Below, piece by piece: positions 62,029 to 64,000 of a stretch of 64,000 nt of DNA. Both the position numbers and the translations under genes were made by a program. Every line of letters starts with the position of its first letter. The first letter of the stretch is position 1. This DNA is from SABI01 sp963678555 (GTDB taxonomy: Bacteria; Spirochaetota; Spirochaetia; Sphaerochaetales; Sphaerochaetaceae), in NCBI GenBank assembly GCA_963678555.2, contig CAXXJA010000002.1, positions 1,116,001 to 1,180,000 of the forward strand. Direction: 5' to 3'. The notes under the pieces are model-generated. The model saw nothing but the letters and a program-made list of their open reading frames with translations, was not told the origin of the DNA and made no database searches.

Positions 62029-64000
62029 TAGTTAAACACTGCTCCATATACTACGTTTGAAGTTCCAGAAGAATTTATAGTTGTCGCCGAAACGTTGGCA
62101 AATCCTGTAATATTCCCTGCTCCTGTTATATTCCTGATTTTGTAAGAACCATTCCCTATATCCGTTCCACCAGTTGTTGTTGAAGATGTGGCATTTACCA
62201 TTGGAGTGATTGACTTAACAAGGATACCGGCTTCCTGTTCTACAACCTGAACTGAACCAGAGATATTGTAGGAACCTGTTGTAGCCCCTAATGTATCATT
62301 TGCTGTAAGGATGGTTGGTTCTCCGCTGGTATAATAGAAGGTTATGTTGCTCCCGTTTCTCATCACGTTAGTAACGGTTCTTGGAGAGCCGATATCTACC
62401 AAAGTGCCAGAGGCTTTGTAGGTAGAGCCAGAAGCATAAGCATTAAACTGAGAGGCTATTGAAGATATGAGAACATAATCAATACTTGAAGTGTATGAAT
62501 TAGGGGAACTAATTGAAACAGGCGTTGTATAATAACCTTCATCCCTAAACCAATGAAGTGAAGTATCACTTGTTCTTAATATAGTTCCTTTATCATATGG
62601 AGCAGAATGTATCTGGAAGTTTGTTCCATATAGAGTGGTTCTATAAGTATAAAATCGTAAAACATCACCAGCGGCGAAATCTGTTCTGTATCCAGAAATA
62701 ATATTATGTGTGCCAGCAGGGTAATTAGAGGTATTCCATTCTACCCATCGTGAAGTTGTGCTTGTTGTGTTCTTTGTAATAAAGACATATCCAGAACTGT
62801 TTGCGTGGTCTATATCCCACCAGTAATATAATCTATCAGTATCATTTGGAACGGTTATTGTTGCTACGAGTTCATATGAATATAATTCTTCTACCCCTCC
62901 TGTTGAAGCAGAAACCAGAGTTAATCTGTTAGTAGCATCTAATCTTGTAGCAGCGTCAACGGTAGAGCCATTATAAGAACCAGTTGCTGTTTTCAATGTA
63001 GTTCCAACAGAAATTCCAGTGAGAACATCATACAAATAATCGGCTCTCCACCTCGTTTTGGATGGAATAGAAATTGGTGAAGATGGAGAACTTTCTACAA
63101 CTGTTTCAAATGAACTATGCTGAACTGAGCCAGTAAACGTTCCTCCAACAAGGCTAGCATTTACAGCAGTGATAGAACCATCACTCTCAATTCTTACATT
63201 GTTGTTTTCAGTTCGTATCAAACCACCATCTTTTATAACCAATTCTTTAGTCATCAAATCATCTGTATCAATCTTTTGTGCTTTGATAGAACCATCAATG
63301 AGTATCTTGTCAGCGTCCAGCATGATATAACTGGCTCCATCCACTACACCTACTTCAAGTTTTGCTCCTGTAATGGAGTTTCCAGAAGTATCAACTGCTT
63401 CAACTCTTAATCCAATGTTGTCTGCGTTCTGAGAAATAGAGGAAGCGTGTGTTTCTAATACTCCTCCTACCCCATCAACCGCTGTAACTCTTGTAGCCAA
63501 GGAAGTGATTTCATCAGCGTTTTGGGTTATTGAGGTAGCATTGGTTGAAATACCTGTTTCTGTATCAGTAACCCTTGTGGCAAGCGTAGATATATCCGTA
63601 GAGTTCTGTGAAATAGAGGTTCCATGGGAAGAAACAATACCATCAATAGTAGATACAGATGTGGCTAGTGAAGTAATTTCATCAGCATTCTGGCTTATTG
63701 AAGTTGTGTTGGTAGAAACATCTCCTTCAATAGTAGATACTGAGGTTGCTAGTGAAGTAATTTCATCAGCATTCTGGCTTATAGAGGTAGCGTTGGTTGA
63801 AATACCTGTTTCTGTATCGGTTACTCTTAAAGCCAAGGAAGTAATGTTAGTGGCATTCTGTGAAATTGAAGTTCCCTGTGAAGTAACAGTTCCATCAAGT
63901 GTAGAAACAGAGGTTGCTAGTGAAGTTATGCTATCGGCGTTCTGTGAGATAGAAGTAGCATTTGTAGATACATTCCCTTCAACTGTTGTTATTGCTGTAG
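62028..64000 (-). CDS. large phage tail protein, partial (5' end beyond the window)
   Basis: At least 657 codons; the frame stays open to the window edge without a stop, so the true start lies outside. The visible N-terminal part is a series of ~28-30 residue repeats (ATSISQNADEITSLATSVST), predicted coiled coil. A segment SYIMLDADKILIDGSIKAQKI follows, typical of phage tail tip/host-specificity proteins, then a beta-rich C-terminal region. Likely the central tail fibre or tip. Confidence 0.8.
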   Translation of the reverse strand, partial: TAITTVEGNVSTNATSISQNADSITSLATSVSTLDGTVTSQGTSISQNATNITSLALRVTDTETGISTNATSISQNADEITSLATSVSTIEGDVSTNTTSISQNADEITSLATSVSTIDGIVSSHGTSISQNSTDISTLATRVTDTETGISTNATSITQNADEITSLATRVTAVDGVGGVLETHASSISQNADNIGLRVEAVDTSGNSITGAKLEVGVVDGASYIMLDADKILIDGSIKAQKIDTDDLMTKELVIKDGGLIRTENNNVRIESDGSITAVNASLVGGTFTGSVQHSSFETVVESSPSSPISIPSKTRWRADYLYDVLTGISVGTTLKTATGSYNGSTVDAATRLDATNRLTLVSASTGGVEELYSYELVATITVPNDTDRLYYWWDIDHANSSGYVFITKNTTSTTSRWVEWNTSNYPAGTHNIISGYRTDFAAGDVLRFYTYRTTLYGTNFQIHSAPYDKGTILRTSDTSLHWFRDEGYYTTPVSISSPNSYTSSIDYVLISSIASQFNAYASGSTYKASGTLVDIGSPRTVTNVMRNGSNITFYYTSGEPTILTANDTLGATTGSYNISGSVQVVEQEAGILVKSITPMVNATSSTTTGGTDIGNGSYKIRNITGAGNITGFANVSATTINSSGTSNVVYGAVFN

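Larger units (their letters stand above)
56950..64000 (-). mobile_element. prophage, distal (tail/lysis) end
   Basis: From the tRNA-Arg fragment to the window end, all genes are on one strand with overlapping or near-abutting ends. They are AT-richer than the backbone and include tail-fibre-type repeats, a BppU-like N-terminal domain, collagen-like GXY runs and small coiled-coil membrane proteins at the 3' end, the usual tail-then-lysis order. Integrase and head genes are not in the window. Confidence 0.75.

Overview
The window looks like a chromosomal segment of a spirochaete, probably Sphaerochaeta- or Treponema-like. The grounds are solute-binding proteins whose signal peptides end in Phe-Ala-Gly-Gly, an outer-membrane barrel protein, a sigma-54 regulator with a matching -24/-12 promoter, and a moderate-GC backbone. 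This assignment is inference; no rRNA gene is present to fix it. The right-hand ~9 kb is visibly AT-richer and is mostly accessory DNA.

Layout. 0-6 kb: alpha/beta hydrolase, tocopherol-cyclase-like protein, branched-chain aminotransferase, thioredoxin, RecQ helicase. 6-24 kb: a block bounded by two copies of a recQ-3'/NMO-3' segment (NMO, nitronate monooxygenase). The left copy has an intact recQ and a truncated NMO; the right copy has a truncated recQ and an intact NMO. Inside lies a seven-gene peptide operon on the minus strand (S9 peptidase, M20 peptidase, binding protein, two permeases, two ATPases) facing a divergent sigma-54 activator. The block also holds a lipoprotein with InlB-type repeats and a seven-repeat FG-GAP propeller, and an IS1634-family element flanked by ~130-bp direct repeats. 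24-31 kb: AlaX, inositol monophosphatase and GNAT operon; glycine betaine ABC operon; TspO-like protein. 31-39 kb: rhamnose cluster (isomerase, aldolase, GH78 rhamnosidase, divergent AraC regulator) plus galactokinase. 39-50 kb: homoserine/threonine operon with a kinase-dead aspartokinase domain, rpmB, transporters, outer-membrane protein, pseudouridine synthase, RidA.

50-57 kb is a decay and mobile zone. It contains a broken YfcC-like transporter, a 507-bp IS30-type deletion derivative with both terminal repeats, and a stomatin/NfeD pair in which both genes are frameshifted (one at an 18-base C tract). It also contains three toxin-antitoxin loci, each with a damaged partner. A tRNA-Arg(UCU) 3'-half at 56950-56991 marks a likely prophage attachment site. 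From there to the window end all genes lie on the minus strand and look like the tail and lysis end of a prophage: a repeat-rich tail protein running off the window, small tail and membrane proteins, a collagen-like fibre, a BspA-like repeat protein, and two almost fully overlapping coiled-coil membrane ORFs that may be lysis (spanin or holin-accessory) proteins.

How the genes work together: the activator probably switches on peptide uptake and cleavage as one unit. The rhamnose genes take released rhamnose to rhamnulose and, after a kinase not found here, to C3 products. ThrA-ThrC make threonine from aspartate semialdehyde. ProXWV imports osmoprotectant.
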